A stretch of 64,000 bases of DNA from Pseudomonas sp. S31. GTDB lineage: Bacteria; Pseudomonadota; Gammaproteobacteria; Pseudomonadales; Pseudomonadaceae. Positions 31,193 to 40,235 of the stretch are shown in pieces. The notes beneath the pieces are model-generated. The model saw only the letters and a list, made by a program, of their open reading frames with translations. It was not told the DNA's origin and made no database searches. The stretch is taken from positions 1 through 64,000 of the forward strand of contig NZ_JACVVE010000007.1 in the NCBI RefSeq assembly GCF_016648105.1, given 5' to 3'. Positions within the stretch are counted from its first letter, which is position 1, and each line of letters opens with the position of its first letter. The translations under genes were made by a program, and so were the position numbers.

Positions 31193-32332
31193 ATGTCCAC
31201 TGTCCTTCCCGAAGATTCCGTCGGTCTGGTGACCCCGCAGGTTGCCCGGTTCGACGAGCCCCTGGCCCTGGCCTGCGGCCGTTCCCTGGCCAGCTACGAG
31301 CTGGTCTATGAAACCTATGGCACCCTGAACGCCAGCGCGAGCAATGCCGTGCTGATCTGCCATGCCCTGTCCGGCCACCACCATGCCGCCGGTTACCACG
31401 CTGCCACCGACCGCAAGCCAGGCTGGTGGGACAGCTGCATCGGCCCAGGCAAGCCGATCGACACCAACCGTTTCTTCGTGGTCAGCCTGAACAACCTCGG
31501 CGGCTGCAATGGCAGCACCGGCCCGAGCAGCCTCAACCCGGCCACCGGCAAGCCCTATGGCGCCGACTTCCCGGTACTGACCGTGGAAGACTGGGTTCAC
31601 AGCCAGGCGCGCCTGGCCGATCGCCTGGGTATCGGCCAATGGGCCGCCATCGTCGGCGGCAGCCTTGGTGGCATGCAGGCCCTGCAATGGACAATCACCT
31701 ACCCCGAGCGTGTACGCCACTGCGTCGATATCGCCTCGGCGCCCAAGCTGTCGGCACAGAACATCGCCTTCAACGAAGTGGCGCGCCAGGCCATCCTCAC
31801 CGACCCCGAATTCCACGGCGGCTCGTTCCAGGACCGGGGCGTGATTCCCAAGCGCGGCCTGATGCTGGCGCGCATGGTCGGCCACATCACCTATCTGTCC
31901 GACGACTCGATGGGCGAGAAATTCGGCCGCGAACTCAAGAGCGACAAGCTCAACTACGACTTCCACAGCGTCGAGTTCCAAGTCGAGAGCTACCTGCGCT
32001 ACCAAGGCGAGGAGTTCTCCGGCCGCTTCGACGCCAACACCTACCTGCTGATGACCAAAGCCCTGGACTACTTCGACCCGGCCGCGGCCGAGGGCGGCGG
32101 CCTGGCCGCCAGCCTGGCCCACGTCAAGGCGGACTACTGCATCATGTCGTTCACTACCGACTGGCGCTTCTCACCGGCCCGCTCGCGGGAAATCGTCGAC
32201 GCCCTGATGGCGGCGCGCAAGAACGTCTGCTACCTGGAAATCGACTCGCCATATGGGCACGATGCCTTCCTGATCCCCACGCCTCGCTACATGCAGGGTT
32301 TCTCGAACTACATGAACCGCATCGCCATCTGA
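31193..32332 (+). CDS. metX: Homoserine O-acyltransferase MetX
   Basis: An alpha/beta-hydrolase-fold enzyme of 379 residues that acylates homoserine in methionine synthesis. In pseudomonads MetX proteins use succinyl-CoA although the fold is that of the acetyltransferases, so the acyl donor should be treated as probably succinyl. It shows the [12 protein letters not shown] oxyanion region, nucleophile elbow [12 protein letters not shown], the catalytic Asp region near DWRFSP and the catalytic His in [10 protein letters not shown]. metW follows seven bases after the stop, the fixed partner in proteobacteria. Confidence 0.95.
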   Translation: MSTVLPEDSVGLVTPQVARFDEPLALACGRSLASYELVYETYGTLNASASNAVLICHALSGHHHAAGYHAATDRKPGWWDSCIGPGKPIDTNRFFVVSLNNLGGCNGSTGPSSLNPATGKPYGADFPVLTVEDWVHSQARLADRLGIGQWAAIVGGSLGGMQALQWTITYPERVRHCVDIASAPKLSAQNIAFNEVARQAILTDPEFHGGSFQDRGVIPKRGLMLARMVGHITYLSDDSMGEKFGRELKSDKLNYDFHSVEFQVESYLRYQGEEFSGRFDANTYLLMTKALDYFDPAAAEGGGLAASLAHVKADYCIMSFTTDWRFSPARSREIVDALMAARKNVCYLEIDSPYGHDAFLIPTPRYMQGFSNYMNRIAI

Positions 32333-32339
32333 GGACAGC

Positions 32340-32960
32340 ATGAGAGCCGATCTGGAAATCATCCACGACTGGATCCCCGCCGGTAGCCGAGTACTCGACC
32401 TGGGCTGCGGCAGCGGCGAGCTGCTGGCTTCGCTGCGTGATCGCAAGCAGGTCAGCGGCTATGGCCTGGAAATCGACCCCGACAACATCGCCGCGTGCGT
32501 GGCCAAGGGCGTCAACGTCATCGAGCAAGACCTGGACAAGGGCCTGGGCAACTTCGCCAGCAACAGTTTCGACGTGGTGATCATGACCCAGGCCCTGCAG
32601 GCCGTCGAATATCCCGACCGGATCCTCGACGAGATGCTGCGGGTGGGGCGCCAGTGCATCATCACCTTCCCCAACTTCGGCCACTGGCGCTGCCGCTGGT
32701 ACCTGGCGACCAAAGGGCGCATGCCGGTGTCGGACTTCATGCCGTATACCTGGTACAACACGCCGAACATCCACTTCTGCACCTTCGCCGATTTCGAGGA
32801 GCTGTGCCACGAACGCCATGCCAAAGTGCTCGACCGCCTGGCGGTCGACCACTTGCACCGCAATGGATGGGGCGGGCGGCTTTGGCCTAATCTTCTAGGT
32901 GAAATCGGTATCTACCGCGTCAGCAGCCCAGGCCTGCAGGAACATCAGCTCGCGGTCTGA
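32340..32960 (+). CDS. metW: Methionine biosynthesis protein MetW
   Basis: A 206-residue small SAM-methyltransferase-fold protein. Motif I is LDLGCGSGELLASL, motif II region GYGLEIDPDNI, and VVIMTQALQAVEYPD follows. MetW works with MetX; a regulatory or activating role on the acyltransferase step is known in some bacteria, and the chemistry is not settled. It is tightly coupled to metX (7-base gap). Confidence 0.93.
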   Translation: MRADLEIIHDWIPAGSRVLDLGCGSGELLASLRDRKQVSGYGLEIDPDNIAACVAKGVNVIEQDLDKGLGNFASNSFDVVIMTQALQAVEYPDRILDEMLRVGRQCIITFPNFGHWRCRWYLATKGRMPVSDFMPYTWYNTPNIHFCTFADFEELCHERHAKVLDRLAVDHLHRNGWGGRLWPNLLGEIGIYRVSSPGLQEHQLAV

Positions 32961-32982
32961 CGCCCACCGGAGGACTCGCACC

Positions 32983-33417
32983 ATGCGTCGCCTAGCCCTG
33001 TTCCTGTTCAGCCTGTGCCTGGCCCTGCCAGCCCTGGCAGCCGACGCCACCCGCCCCGAGCGCAAGGAAGTGTTCGGCGACGTGGCGGTGCACTACAGCG
33101 CCTTCACCTCCAGCATGCTGCAGCCGGACATCGCCGCCGCCACCGGGCTGACCCGCAGCAAGAACCAGGGGGTGCTGAACATTGCCGTGATCAAGGCCGG
33201 CAAGCCGAGCACGGCGGTGGTCAGCGGCACGGTGAAGGACCTCACCGGGCGCAGCAGCCCATTGTCGTTCAAGCAGATCACCGACCGGGGCGCGGTGTAC
33301 TACATCGCCCAGTTCAAGATCGAACAGGCCGAGACCCTGACCTTCGACCTGAACGTCGAAGCCGGCGGTATCAGCCATCCACTCAGTTTCAACCAGGAAG
33401 TTTTCCCAGGCGAATGA
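32983..33417 (+). CDS. DUF4426 periplasmic protein
   Basis: A 144-residue secreted protein of unknown function with signal peptide [20 protein letters not shown], followed by a beta-rich domain that starts [15 protein letters not shown] and ends [16 protein letters not shown]4426 proteins occur between metW and rdgB across Pseudomonas. The ATG at 32983 is preceded by CCGGAGG. The stop overlaps the start of rdgB (ATGATGA). Confidence 0.85.
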   Translation: MRRLALFLFSLCLALPALAADATRPERKEVFGDVAVHYSAFTSSMLQPDIAAATGLTRSKNQGVLNIAVIKAGKPSTAVVSGTVKDLTGRSSPLSFKQITDRGAVYYIAQFKIEQAETLTFDLNVEAGGISHPLSFNQEVFPGE

Positions 33418-34010
33418 TGAATTTCCAGCAACTCGTATTGGCCAGCCACAACGCCGGCAAACTCAAGGAACTCCAAGCCATGCTCGGCCAGTCCGTGCAG
33501 CTTCGCTCGATCGGTGAGTTCAGCCAGGTCGAGCCCGAGGAAACCGGCCTGTCGTTCGTCGAAAATGCCATCCTCAAGGCGCGCAATGCCGCACGTATCT
33601 CCGGTTTGCCGGCGCTGGCCGACGACTCCGGCCTGGCAGTGGACTTCCTCGGTGGTGCGCCGGGCATCTACTCGGCGCGTTATGCCGACGGCAAGGGCGA
33701 TGCGGCGAACAACGCAAAGCTGCTCGAAGCCCTGAAGGACGTGCCCGAGGCCGAGCGAGGTGCCCAGTTCGTCTGCGTGCTGGCACTGGTCCGGCATGCC
33801 GATGACCCGCTGCCGATCCTCTGCGAAGGCCTGTGGCACGGGCGCATCCTGCGCCAGGCCAGCGGCGAGCATGGCTTTGGCTACGATCCGCTGTTCTGGG
33901 TGCCAGAGCGCGACTGCTCGAGCGCCGACCTGACCCCTGTGGATAAGAACCAGCTCAGCCACCGCGCCCGCGCCATGGCCCTGCTGCGTCAACGTCTGGG
34001 CCTGGCATGA
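33414..34010 (+). CDS. rdgB: Non-canonical purine NTP pyrophosphatase (RdgB/HAM1)
   Basis: Hydrolyses dITP, XTP and ITP to monophosphates, keeping deaminated purines out of DNA and RNA. It is 198 residues: [14 protein letters not shown] (nucleotide-binding N-terminus), [43 protein letters not shown], and [11 protein letters not shown]. Two adjacent ATGs (33414 and 33417) are possible starts; I use the first, which overlaps the DUF4426 stop. The stop overlaps hemW as ATGA. Confidence 0.96.
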   Translation: MMNFQQLVLASHNAGKLKELQAMLGQSVQLRSIGEFSQVEPEETGLSFVENAILKARNAARISGLPALADDSGLAVDFLGGAPGIYSARYADGKGDAANNAKLLEALKDVPEAERGAQFVCVLALVRHADDPLPILCEGLWHGRILRQASGEHGFGYDPLFWVPERDCSSADLTPVDKNQLSHRARAMALLRQRLGLA

Positions 34011-35182
34011 TCGCAACGCTGTCCCAGCCGGGCGCGGCGGGCTTCTCCAAGCTGCCGCTACTGGCGCTGTACATCCATATCCCGTGGTGCGTGCGCAAGT
34101 GCCCCTACTGCGATTTCAACTCCCACGCCGCCGGGCCTGAACTGCCGGAAGAGGCTTACGTCGACGCGCTGTTGACCGACCTCGATCTGGAGTCGCCCGC
34201 AGTGCAGGGCCGGCCGATTTCATCGATCTTCTTCGGCGGCGGTACGCCGAGCCTGTTCAGCGCCAATGCCCTGGGGCGTCTGCTGCGAGGCGTGGAGCAA
34301 CGCATCCCGTTCGCTGCAGATATCGAGATCACCCTCGAAGCCAACCCTGGCACCTTCGAGCAGGACAAGTTCAAGGCCTACCGGCAGACCGGCATCAATC
34401 GCCTGTCGATCGGCGTGCAGAGCTTCCAGCCCGAGAAGTTGCAGGCGCTGGGCCGGATCCATAATGGTGACGAGGCGATCCGCGCCGCTGCCATGGCCCG
34501 CGCCGCTGGCTTCGACAACTTCAACATGGACCTGATGCACGGCCTGCCCGACCAGTCGCTGGACGACGCCCTGGGCGACCTACGCCAGGCCATTGACCTG
34601 GGTCCCACCCACCTGTCCTGGTACCAGTTGACGGTGGAACCGAACACGGTGTTCTGGAACCAGCCGCCGGAGCTGCCCGAGGACGACATACTCTGGGACA
34701 TCCAGGAAGCCGGCCAGGCGTTGATGGCAGCCAACGGCTACAAGCAGTACGAGGTTTCGGCCTACGCCCAGGCCGGGCGCGCTGCGCGACACAACCTAAA
34801 CTACTGGCGCTTCGGCGACTTCATCGGCATCGGTGCCGGCGCCCACGGCAAGCTGACCTTCGCCGACGGCCGCATCCTGCGCACCTGGAAGACCCGCCTG
34901 CCCAAGGATTACCTGAACCTGGCCAAGCCGTTCAAGGCCGGTGAAAAGCTGCTGCCAGTCGATGAGCTGCCGTTCGAGTTTCTGATGAACGCCCTGCGCC
35001 TGACCGAGGGCGTGGAGGCCGAGCTGTTCACCCAGCGCACCGGCCTGCCCCTGGCGCAATTGGACGAGGCACGTCGTGCGGCCGAACAAAAGGGCCTTTT
35101 GCAGGTCGAACCGGATCGGCTGGTGGCCACACCGAGGGGCCAGCTGTTCCTCAATGACCTGCTGCAGTATTTCTTGACCTAA
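34007..35182 (+). CDS. hemW: HemW: radical SAM heme chaperone
   Basis: A 391-residue radical SAM protein long annotated as oxygen-independent coproporphyrinogen oxidase. The cluster motif is CVRKCPYC (C-x3-C-x2-C), not the four-cysteine pattern of true HemN, so it belongs with HemW, which hands heme to membrane targets. Other segments: [41 protein letters not shown] and a C-terminal HemN domain. The ATG overlaps the rdgB stop by four bases. Confidence 0.93.
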   Translation: MIATLSQPGAAGFSKLPLLALYIHIPWCVRKCPYCDFNSHAAGPELPEEAYVDALLTDLDLESPAVQGRPISSIFFGGGTPSLFSANALGRLLRGVEQRIPFAADIEITLEANPGTFEQDKFKAYRQTGINRLSIGVQSFQPEKLQALGRIHNGDEAIRAAAMARAAGFDNFNMDLMHGLPDQSLDDALGDLRQAIDLGPTHLSWYQLTVEPNTVFWNQPPELPEDDILWDIQEAGQALMAANGYKQYEVSAYAQAGRAARHNLNYWRFGDFIGIGAGAHGKLTFADGRILRTWKTRLPKDYLNLAKPFKAGEKLLPVDELPFEFLMNALRLTEGVEAELFTQRTGLPLAQLDEARRAAEQKGLLQVEPDRLVATPRGQLFLNDLLQYFLT

Positions 35183-35191
35183 GGATGACCC

Positions 35192-35518
35192 ATGGATCTG
35201 GTACTCGACCTGCTCGCGACGGTTTCCCGCTGGAGCCGCAGCAACCTCTCGGAGATTTCCCTGGCCCTGGTGGGCTGTTTGCTGGTGCTGTTCGGCACCG
35301 ACATCAAGGGCTGGGTGGAACAACGCCTGGGCGGCCTGGCCGGTGCGCTGCGCGTGCCGTTCATGGCGCTGCTGGTGATGATCGGCAGTGGGGCGGCGCT
35401 GATCTATGCCACGCCGTGGGTGGTGAAGGGGTTGGGGCAGTTCAACAACTACGCGCTGGCACCGGTGCTGCTGGTGGTGCTGGTGTTGATCGGCGTGGTG
35501 GCGGATCGCCGGGGGTAA
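35192..35518 (+). CDS. DUF3392 membrane protein
   Basis: A 108-residue inner-membrane protein of unknown function. Three hydrophobic segments are visible (ISLALVGCLLVLFG, VPFMALLVMIGSGAALIYA, ALAPVLLVVLVLIGVVA) with a basic C-terminus ADRRG. It lies nine bases after hemW and appears to close this operon. Confidence 0.82.
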   Translation: MDLVLDLLATVSRWSRSNLSEISLALVGCLLVLFGTDIKGWVEQRLGGLAGALRVPFMALLVMIGSGAALIYATPWVVKGLGQFNNYALAPVLLVVLVLIGVVADRRG

Positions 35519-35523
35519 GTTGC

Positions 35524-35552
35524 TAAAACTGCCCTGGCGAACCAGGGCAGCC
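35524..35552 (-). terminator. Terminator with UUCG loop after the 36-residue ORF
   Basis: On the minus strand a 9-bp stem CTGCCCTGG / CCAGGGCAG closes a TTCG tetraloop and is followed by TTTTAG. It lies 19 bases past the stop of the small minus-strand ORF and reads in its direction. On the plus strand it has no T-run. Confidence 0.65.
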
Positions 35553-35570
35553 CTACCACCTGACTAGCCC

Positions 35571-35681
35571 TTACTGGGCATCGTCGAAGTGATCACGCAT
35601 GAAGTCTCGTGCGGTCTTGAGGACAATCAAGATCCGGATGAGCTTCCAGACGCGGCTCAGCGTATCAAGCAAACGCTTCAT
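35571..35681 (-). CDS. Putative 36-residue small amphipathic/membrane protein
   Basis: Too short for usual gene finding. It reads MKRLLDTLSRVWKL, then IRILIVLKTARDF, and ends MRDHFDDAQ: a basic N-terminus, a hydrophobic or amphipathic helix and an acidic tail. Support comes from a GGAGG nine bases before the ATG and from a UUCG hairpin terminator just downstream on the same strand. The surrounding 600 bases hold no other gene and are less GC-rich than the neighbours. I do not recognise a family. It could be a small membrane-associated peptide or a type I toxin-like peptide, but nothing in the sequence decides this. Confidence 0.5.
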   Translation of the reverse strand: MKRLLDTLSRVWKLIRILIVLKTARDFMRDHFDDAQ

Positions 35682-35744
35682 AAGCCTTGGCCTCCGTGTT
35701 GGCGGGCCAATCTTCCAGCATCTAACCGGTACTTCGATGCCTTC

Positions 35745-36026
35745 GAAAACAGTGGCAGTGTTTTCAGTGAAGTGGCCAGGTTGATGGCCCTTCGAGATCA
35801 GCTACCGGCACGGTTCTCAGGCCGTGTCGAAGGGGCCGGAAAGCAGAATTCTTCACCTACCCGGCCCATCACCGAATTCATCCCCACAGGAGCAGCGCGA
35901 TGATACTTGGGATGCACCGCCAAAGCTGTTAACTGCCCCGACACATGTAATGCTGGGTATTTCTGATTATTGACGCGCAATACCGGGCTGCCTATGATTC
36001 GGTGACAGTGGCAGTGTTTTCGGTGA
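35745..36026. repeat. Spaced 22-bp direct repeat, one copy palindromic
   Basis: ACAGTGGCAGTGTTTTC followed by AGTGA or GGTGA occurs at 35749-35770 and again at 36005-36026, with 21 of 22 positions equal. The first copy extends into a palindrome GAAAACA-N7-TGTTTTC (35745-35765), about 65-85 bases upstream of the small minus-strand ORF. The rest of the 35.68-36.06 kb gap shows no convincing gene. Confidence 0.6.
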
Positions 36027-36060
36027 TACCCAGAGCGAAGGATACTCAGTCCTATCGCTC

Positions 36061-36095
36061 ACAAAAAAACCGCTCTTCTCAGAGCGGTTTTTTTC
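36061..36095. terminator. Terminator of trmB (bidirectional)
   Basis: AAAAAAACCGCTCT pairs with AGAGCGGTTTTTTT around TCTC. The A7 and T7 runs make it active on both strands; it ends the minus-strand thiS-thiG-trmB run. Confidence 0.9.
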
Positions 36096-36143
36096 GCCTG
36101 CATTTCGACAGGCTCCAGCACATCGAAAGCCTCGATCAGCCGA

Positions 36144-36866
36144 TCAATCCACCTTCTCGAACTTCAGATCCCACACCCCATGCCCCAGTCGCTCGCCACG
36201 GCGTTCGAACTTGGTGATCGGGCGTTCTTCCGGCCGCGGCACGTAGGCACCGTCTTCGGCACGGTTGCGATAGCCCGGGGCGGCGCTCATCACTTCCAGC
36301 ATGTACTCGGCATACGGTTCCCAGTCGGTGGCCATGTGGAACACGCCACCGGGCTTGAGCTTGCGCCGTACCAGCTCGGCGAACTCCAGCTGAACGATAC
36401 GGCGCTTGTGGTGGCGCGCCTTGTGCCATGGGTCCGGGAAGAACAGCATCAGGCGGTCGAGGCTGTTGTCGGCCACACAGCGGTTGAGCACCTCGATGGC
36501 GTCGCAGTCATACACCCGCAGGTTCTTCAGGCCTTGGGTCAGCACGCCGTTGAGCAGCGCACCGACACCCGGGCGGTGCACTTCGACACCGATGAAGTCC
36601 TGCTCCGGTGCGGCGGCAGCCATCTCCAGCAAGGAGTGGCCCATGCCGAAGCCGATCTCCAGGGTGCGTGGCGCCGAGCGGCCGAACACCTGGTCGTAGT
36701 CGACCGGGCTGTCGGCCAGCGGCAGGATGAACAGCGGGCCACCCTGGTCGAGGCCGCGTTGCTGGCCTTCGGTCATGCGCCCGGCGCGCATCACGAAGCT
36801 CTTGATGCGGCGGTGGTGGCGCTGGTCGCCGTCGGCGGAGATCGGCGTATCTTGCGAGTCAGTCAT
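36144..36866 (-). CDS. trmB: tRNA (guanine-46-N7)-methyltransferase
   Basis: SAM-dependent enzyme making m7G46 in tRNA variable loops. It is 240 residues: motif [16 protein letters not shown], then [24 protein letters not shown], and the catalytic [18 protein letters not shown]. The N-terminus includes a variable arm with [13 protein letters not shown]. It begins nine bases after thiG and is probably co-transcribed with it. Confidence 0.96.
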   Translation of the reverse strand: MTDSQDTPISADGDQRHHRRIKSFVMRAGRMTEGQQRGLDQGGPLFILPLADSPVDYDQVFGRSAPRTLEIGFGMGHSLLEMAAAAPEQDFIGVEVHRPGVGALLNGVLTQGLKNLRVYDCDAIEVLNRCVADNSLDRLMLFFPDPWHKARHHKRRIVQLEFAELVRRKLKPGGVFHMATDWEPYAEYMLEVMSAAPGYRNRAEDGAYVPRPEERPITKFERRGERLGHGVWDLKFEKVD

Positions 36867-36875
36867 CGGGGGCTC

Positions 36876-37670
36876 TTACTTGATCAGACCATCCAGCGGC
36901 GAAGAAGCGCTGGCATAGAGTTTTTTCGGCATGCGGCCGGCGAGGTAGGCCATGCGCCCGGCGACGATGGCGTGCTTCATGGCTTCGGCCATCAGCACCG
37001 GCTGCTGAGCGTGGGCGATCGCCGAGTTCATCAGCACCGCCTCGCAGCCCATTTCCATGGCGATGGTGGCATCGGAGGCGGTACCCACGCCGGCATCGAC
37101 CAGCACCGGCACCTTGGACTCCTCGAGGATGATCTGCAGGTTGTACGGGTTGCAGATGCCCAGGCCAGTGCCGATCAGGCCGGCCAGCGGCATCACCGCG
37201 ATGCAGCCGGCTTCGGCCAACTGGCGGGCGATGATCGGATCGTCGCTGGTATAGACCATCACATCGAAACCGTCCTTGACCAGCACTTCTGCGGCCTTGA
37301 GGGTTTCGATCACGTTGGGGAACAGGGTTTTCTGGTCGGCCAGGACTTCCAGCTTGACCAGGTTGTGGCCATCGAGCAACTCACGGGCCAGGCGGCAGGT
37401 GCGCACGGCCTCGACCGCGTCATAGCAGCCGGCGGTGTTGGGCAGGATGGTGTAGCGGTCCGGCGGCAGCACGTCGAGCAGGTTCGGCTCGCCCGGGTTC
37501 TGGCCGAGATTGGTACGGCGCACGGCCACGGTGACGATTTCGGCACCCGAGGCCTCGATGGCCAGGCGGGTTTCTTCCATGTCACGGTATTTGCCGGTGC
37601 CTACCAGCAGGCGCGACTGGAAAGTACGCCCGGCCAGGGTGAAGGGCTTATCGCTGCGAACGTTGCTCAT
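36876..37670 (-). CDS. thiG: Thiazole synthase
   Basis: A TIM-barrel enzyme of 264 residues that builds the thiazole ring of thiamine from deoxyxylulose phosphate, dehydroglycine and the ThiS thiocarboxylate. The Schiff-base lysine lies in [16 protein letters not shown]; phosphate-binding glycines are in [14 protein letters not shown] and [14 protein letters not shown] chose [10 protein letters not shown] at 37670 because it matches the family N-terminus. It lies 53 bases downstream of thiS. Confidence 0.96.
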   Translation of the reverse strand: MSNVRSDKPFTLAGRTFQSRLLVGTGKYRDMEETRLAIEASGAEIVTVAVRRTNLGQNPGEPNLLDVLPPDRYTILPNTAGCYDAVEAVRTCRLARELLDGHNLVKLEVLADQKTLFPNVIETLKAAEVLVKDGFDVMVYTSDDPIIARQLAEAGCIAVMPLAGLIGTGLGICNPYNLQIILEESKVPVLVDAGVGTASDATIAMEMGCEAVLMNSAIAHAQQPVLMAEAMKHAIVAGRMAYLAGRMPKKLYASASSPLDGLIK

Positions 37671-37723
37671 CGTGGTTCCTCGGGAAAAGGTTACGGGATT
37701 TGCGGGTGAATCGCCGGGCAGGT

Positions 37724-37924
37724 TCAACCGCCACCGATGGCGTGGACCACTTCGACCTGGTCGCCCTCGCTCAGCAAGGTGCTGTCGTGCTGACTACGCG
37801 GCACGATATCCAGGTTCAGCTCCACCGCCACGCGGCGCCCGACCAGCTCCAGGCGGGCCAGCAAGGCCGCGACGCTTTCGCCAGCAGGCAATTCGTAAGG
37901 TTCACCGTTAAGTTGAATGCGCAT
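37724..37924 (-). CDS. thiS: Sulfur carrier protein ThiS
   Basis: A 66-residue ubiquitin-fold protein ending in the Gly-Gly tail (VVHAIGGG) that becomes the thiocarboxylate sulfur donor for ThiG. The start [12 protein letters not shown] at 37924 gives the normal length; the in-frame upstream codons are non-family. No thiamine-pyrophosphate riboswitch is evident in the 102 bases between it and the DUF423 gene. Confidence 0.94.
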   Translation of the reverse strand: MRIQLNGEPYELPAGESVAALLARLELVGRRVAVELNLDIVPRSQHDSTLLSEGDQVEVVHAIGGG

Positions 37925-38026
37925 GCGCACGGCCACCATTGTGCTTTGGGGCACGCATTCTAGCCCCGATCAACCCCTGAACCCAAGGGCGCCGGGCACC
38001 ATTAGTCGCGATTGTGGACCACTCGG

Positions 38027-38398
38027 TCAGCCCAGGCGCCAGGCTGCCAGCCCCAGGCACAACCAGCCAGCGAGGAAGCACAGGCCACCGATGGGGGTGA
38101 TGATGCCCAGCTTGCCCAGGCCACTCAAGGTCAGCAGGTACAGGCTGCCGGAGAACAACAGGATACCGGCGGCGAACAGCCCACCCGACCAGGCCACCAG
38201 GCGCCCGGGCAGGTGCACCGAAAGCACCGCCAGCGCGAGGATCGCCAGGGCGTGCACCAACTGGTAGGTGACACCGGTATGGAAGATTGCCAGGTAGTCG
38301 GCACTGAGCCGGTTTTTCAGGCCATGGGCGGCGAATGCGCCGAGCGCGACACCGGTGAAGCCGAAAAACGCGGCGAGCATCAGGAAGCTGCGAAGCAT
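38027..38398 (-). CDS. DUF423 membrane protein (YgdD-like)
   Basis: A 123-residue inner-membrane protein with four predicted helices. The family hallmarks are the N-terminal GVALGAFAAHGLK and the segment YQLVHALAILAL; the C-terminal helix follows GLGKLGIITPIGGLCFLAGW. Function unknown. Divergent from mtgA with a 64-base gap. Confidence 0.88.
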   Translation of the reverse strand: MLRSFLMLAAFFGFTGVALGAFAAHGLKNRLSADYLAIFHTGVTYQLVHALAILALAVLSVHLPGRLVAWSGGLFAAGILLFSGSLYLLTLSGLGKLGIITPIGGLCFLAGWLCLGLAAWRLG

Positions 38399-38423
38399 GG
38401 GACGACTCCTTGGAACGGGTCTG

Positions 38424-38429
38424 TATAAT
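38424..38429 (+). promoter_or_regulatory. -10 element of mtgA
   Basis: A consensus TATAAT preceded by TG lies 33 bases ahead of the mtgA ATG in the short divergent gap. No good -35 is seen at 17-base spacing. Confidence 0.4.
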
Positions 38430-38462
38430 GGCCCCTTCCACCGGTCCGGCCAAGCCATCGCC

Positions 38463-39173
38463 ATGCTGTCATCCCTATTTCGCCGATTCGTCCGTGCCCT
38501 GCTCTGGTTTGCCGCCGCGAGCATCGTGCTGGTCCTGGTGTTTCGCTGGGTACCGCCACCCGGCACGGCGCTGATGGTCGAGCGCAAGGTGCAGTCCTGG
38601 GTCGACGGCGAGCCGATCGACCTGCAACGCGACTGGGAGCCCTGGGAGAACATCTCCGATGAGCTCAAGGTGGCCGTCATTGCCGGCGAGGACCAGAAGT
38701 TCGCCAGCCATTGGGGCTTCGACATCCCAGCCATCCAGGCGGCGCTGGCCTACAACGAACGTGGCGGCAGCATCCGCGGCGCCAGTACCCTGACCCAGCA
38801 GGTCGCCAAGAACCTGTTCCTGTGGTCGGGCCGCAGCTGGTTGCGCAAGGGCCTGGAAGCCTGGTTCACCGCCTTGCTCGAGCTGTTCTGGTCGAAGGAG
38901 CGGATCCTCGAGGTCTATCTCAATAGCGCCGAATGGGGCAAAGGCGTGTTCGGCGCCCAGGCTGCCGCCCGCTACCACTTCGGCATCGATGCCAGCCGCC
39001 TGAGCCGCCAGCAGGCCGCGCAACTGGCAGCGGTGCTGCCTAGCCCGATCAAGTGGAGCGCCAGCCGCCCGAGTGCCTACGTGGCCAGCCGTGCCGCCTG
39101 GATTCGCCGGCAGATGAGCCAGTTGGGCGGGCCGAGCTACCTGATGCAGCTCGATGCTTCGCGTAGACCCTGA
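38463..39173 (+). CDS. mtgA: Monofunctional peptidoglycan glycosyltransferase
   Basis: A 236-residue inner-membrane enzyme that polymerises lipid II without a transpeptidase domain. The N-terminal helix lies at about 8-27, followed by a GT51 domain with the catalytic Glu in VIAGEDQKFASHWGFD and GASTLTQQVAKNLFLW, EVYLNSAEWGKGVFG, and AAVLPSPIKWS. It complements the bifunctional PonA in this same window. Confidence 0.95.
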   Translation: MLSSLFRRFVRALLWFAAASIVLVLVFRWVPPPGTALMVERKVQSWVDGEPIDLQRDWEPWENISDELKVAVIAGEDQKFASHWGFDIPAIQAALAYNERGGSIRGASTLTQQVAKNLFLWSGRSWLRKGLEAWFTALLELFWSKERILEVYLNSAEWGKGVFGAQAAARYHFGIDASRLSRQQAAQLAAVLPSPIKWSASRPSAYVASRAAWIRRQMSQLGGPSYLMQLDASRRP

Positions 39174-39203
39174 ACACCCTTTCGCGGGCAAATCCGTAGG
39201 AAC

Positions 39204-39242
39204 AAAAAAGCCGCCGCCCCGTCTCCGGGCCAGCGGCTTTTC
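39204..39242. terminator. Bidirectional terminator between mtgA and rpoH
   Basis: AAAAAAGCCGC pairs with GCGGCTTTT around a GC-rich loop, between converging genes. Just before it (39180-39202) is a decayed REP remnant: TTTCGCGGGC, then AAATCCGTAGGAA. Confidence 0.8.
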
Positions 39243-39260
39243 ATTGCAGCCCAGGCTTGA

Positions 39261-40115
39261 TCAGATCGTGATCAACGCCTTGACCTTGTTCATCGCATTC
39301 TTTTCCAACTGGCGAATACGTTCGGCCGAAACACTGTACTTGTCCGCCAGCTCGTGCAGCGTGGCCTTTTCCTCGGCCAGCCAACGCTGGTAGAGGATGT
39401 CGCGGCTACGCTCGTCCAGGCCTTGCAGCGCTTCGTGCAGGTTGCTGGTGGAGTTGTCGCTCCAGTCGGCATCCTCCAGCTGCGTTGCCGGGTCGTAGCG
39501 ATGGTCTTCCAGGTAGTACGCCGGCGACTGGAAGGCGCTGTCGTCGTCCGCCTCGGCGGCCGGGTCGAAGGCCATGTCCTGGCCGCTCAGGCGGCTTTCC
39601 ATCTCGCGCACTTCACGCGGCTCGACGCCGAGGCTTTCCGCCACGCGATGGACTTCGTCATTGTTCAGCCAGGCCAGACGCTTCTTCTGGCTGCGCAGGT
39701 TGAAGAACAGCTTGCGCTGGGCCTTGGTGGTGGCCACCTTGACGATACGCCAGTTGCGCAGGATGAATTCGTGGATTTCCGCCTTGATCCAGTGCACGGC
39801 GAACGACACCAGGCGCACGCCCATCTCCGGGTTGAAACGCTTCACGGCCTTCATCAGGCCAACGTTGCCTTCCTGGATAAGATCGGCCTGGGCCAGCCCG
39901 TAGCCGGCATAGCTGCGTGCGATGTGCACGACGAAACGCAGGTGGGCCATTACCATTTGCCGAGCGGCCTCAAGATCCTGCTCGAAATAGAGACGCTCGG
40001 CCAGTTCACGCTCCTGCTCGACCGTCAGCAGCGGGATGCTGTTGACCGTGTGCACGTAGGCTTCCAGGTTCGCACCGGGGACCAGGGCATAGGCAGGTTG
40101 CAACGAAGTGGTCAT
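39261..40115 (-). CDS. rpoH: RNA polymerase sigma-32 (heat-shock sigma factor)
   Basis: A 284-residue sigma-70 family factor directing heat-shock genes. The diagnostic RpoH box is present as [10 protein letters not shown]. Region 2 is [40 protein letters not shown], which contains the RpoH-type [11 protein letters not shown]; region 4 is [11 protein letters not shown] with the helix-turn-helix [19 protein letters not shown]. It lies directly downstream of ftsX, as in many proteobacteria, but the 120-base gap contains its own promoter. RpoH is usually unstable and controlled by FtsH and DnaK. Confidence 0.97.
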   Translation of the reverse strand: MTTSLQPAYALVPGANLEAYVHTVNSIPLLTVEQERELAERLYFEQDLEAARQMVMAHLRFVVHIARSYAGYGLAQADLIQEGNVGLMKAVKRFNPEMGVRLVSFAVHWIKAEIHEFILRNWRIVKVATTKAQRKLFFNLRSQKKRLAWLNNDEVHRVAESLGVEPREVREMESRLSGQDMAFDPAAEADDDSAFQSPAYYLEDHRYDPATQLEDADWSDNSTSNLHEALQGLDERSRDILYQRWLAEEKATLHELADKYSVSAERIRQLEKNAMNKVKALITI

Positions 40116-40162
40116 TCAAGAACCTCCGACTCACTAGACTCGTGCCTTGTGGGCACTGCCAA

Positions 40163-40191
40163 CATTGACCGGAAACCACTGTACAAGTTCC
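40163..40191 (-). promoter_or_regulatory. Sigma-E/AlgU-type promoter of rpoH
   Basis: On the minus strand GGAACTT is followed after 16 bases by TCAAT, close to the extracytoplasmic stress consensus GAACTT-N16/17-TCTGA. The predicted transcript start is about 40 bases before the rpoH ATG. rpoH is a known target of sigma-E/AlgU in enterobacteria and P. aeruginosa, so this is a reasonable match. Confidence 0.55.
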
Positions 40192-40235
40192 AAGCGGTTC
40201 ACAAGATGAAAAAAAGTCAATGCTGGCACAGAAAA

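Noticed and set aside
35589..35903. A 104-codon plus-strand frame in the hemW-trmB gap
   Set aside because: No ribosome site, no recognisable domain and unusual composition. It lies over the better supported small minus-strand ORF and the repeat.
37671..38026. Thiamine-pyrophosphate riboswitch before thiS or thiG
   Set aside because: The conserved THI-box core was not found in the gaps before thiS or thiG.
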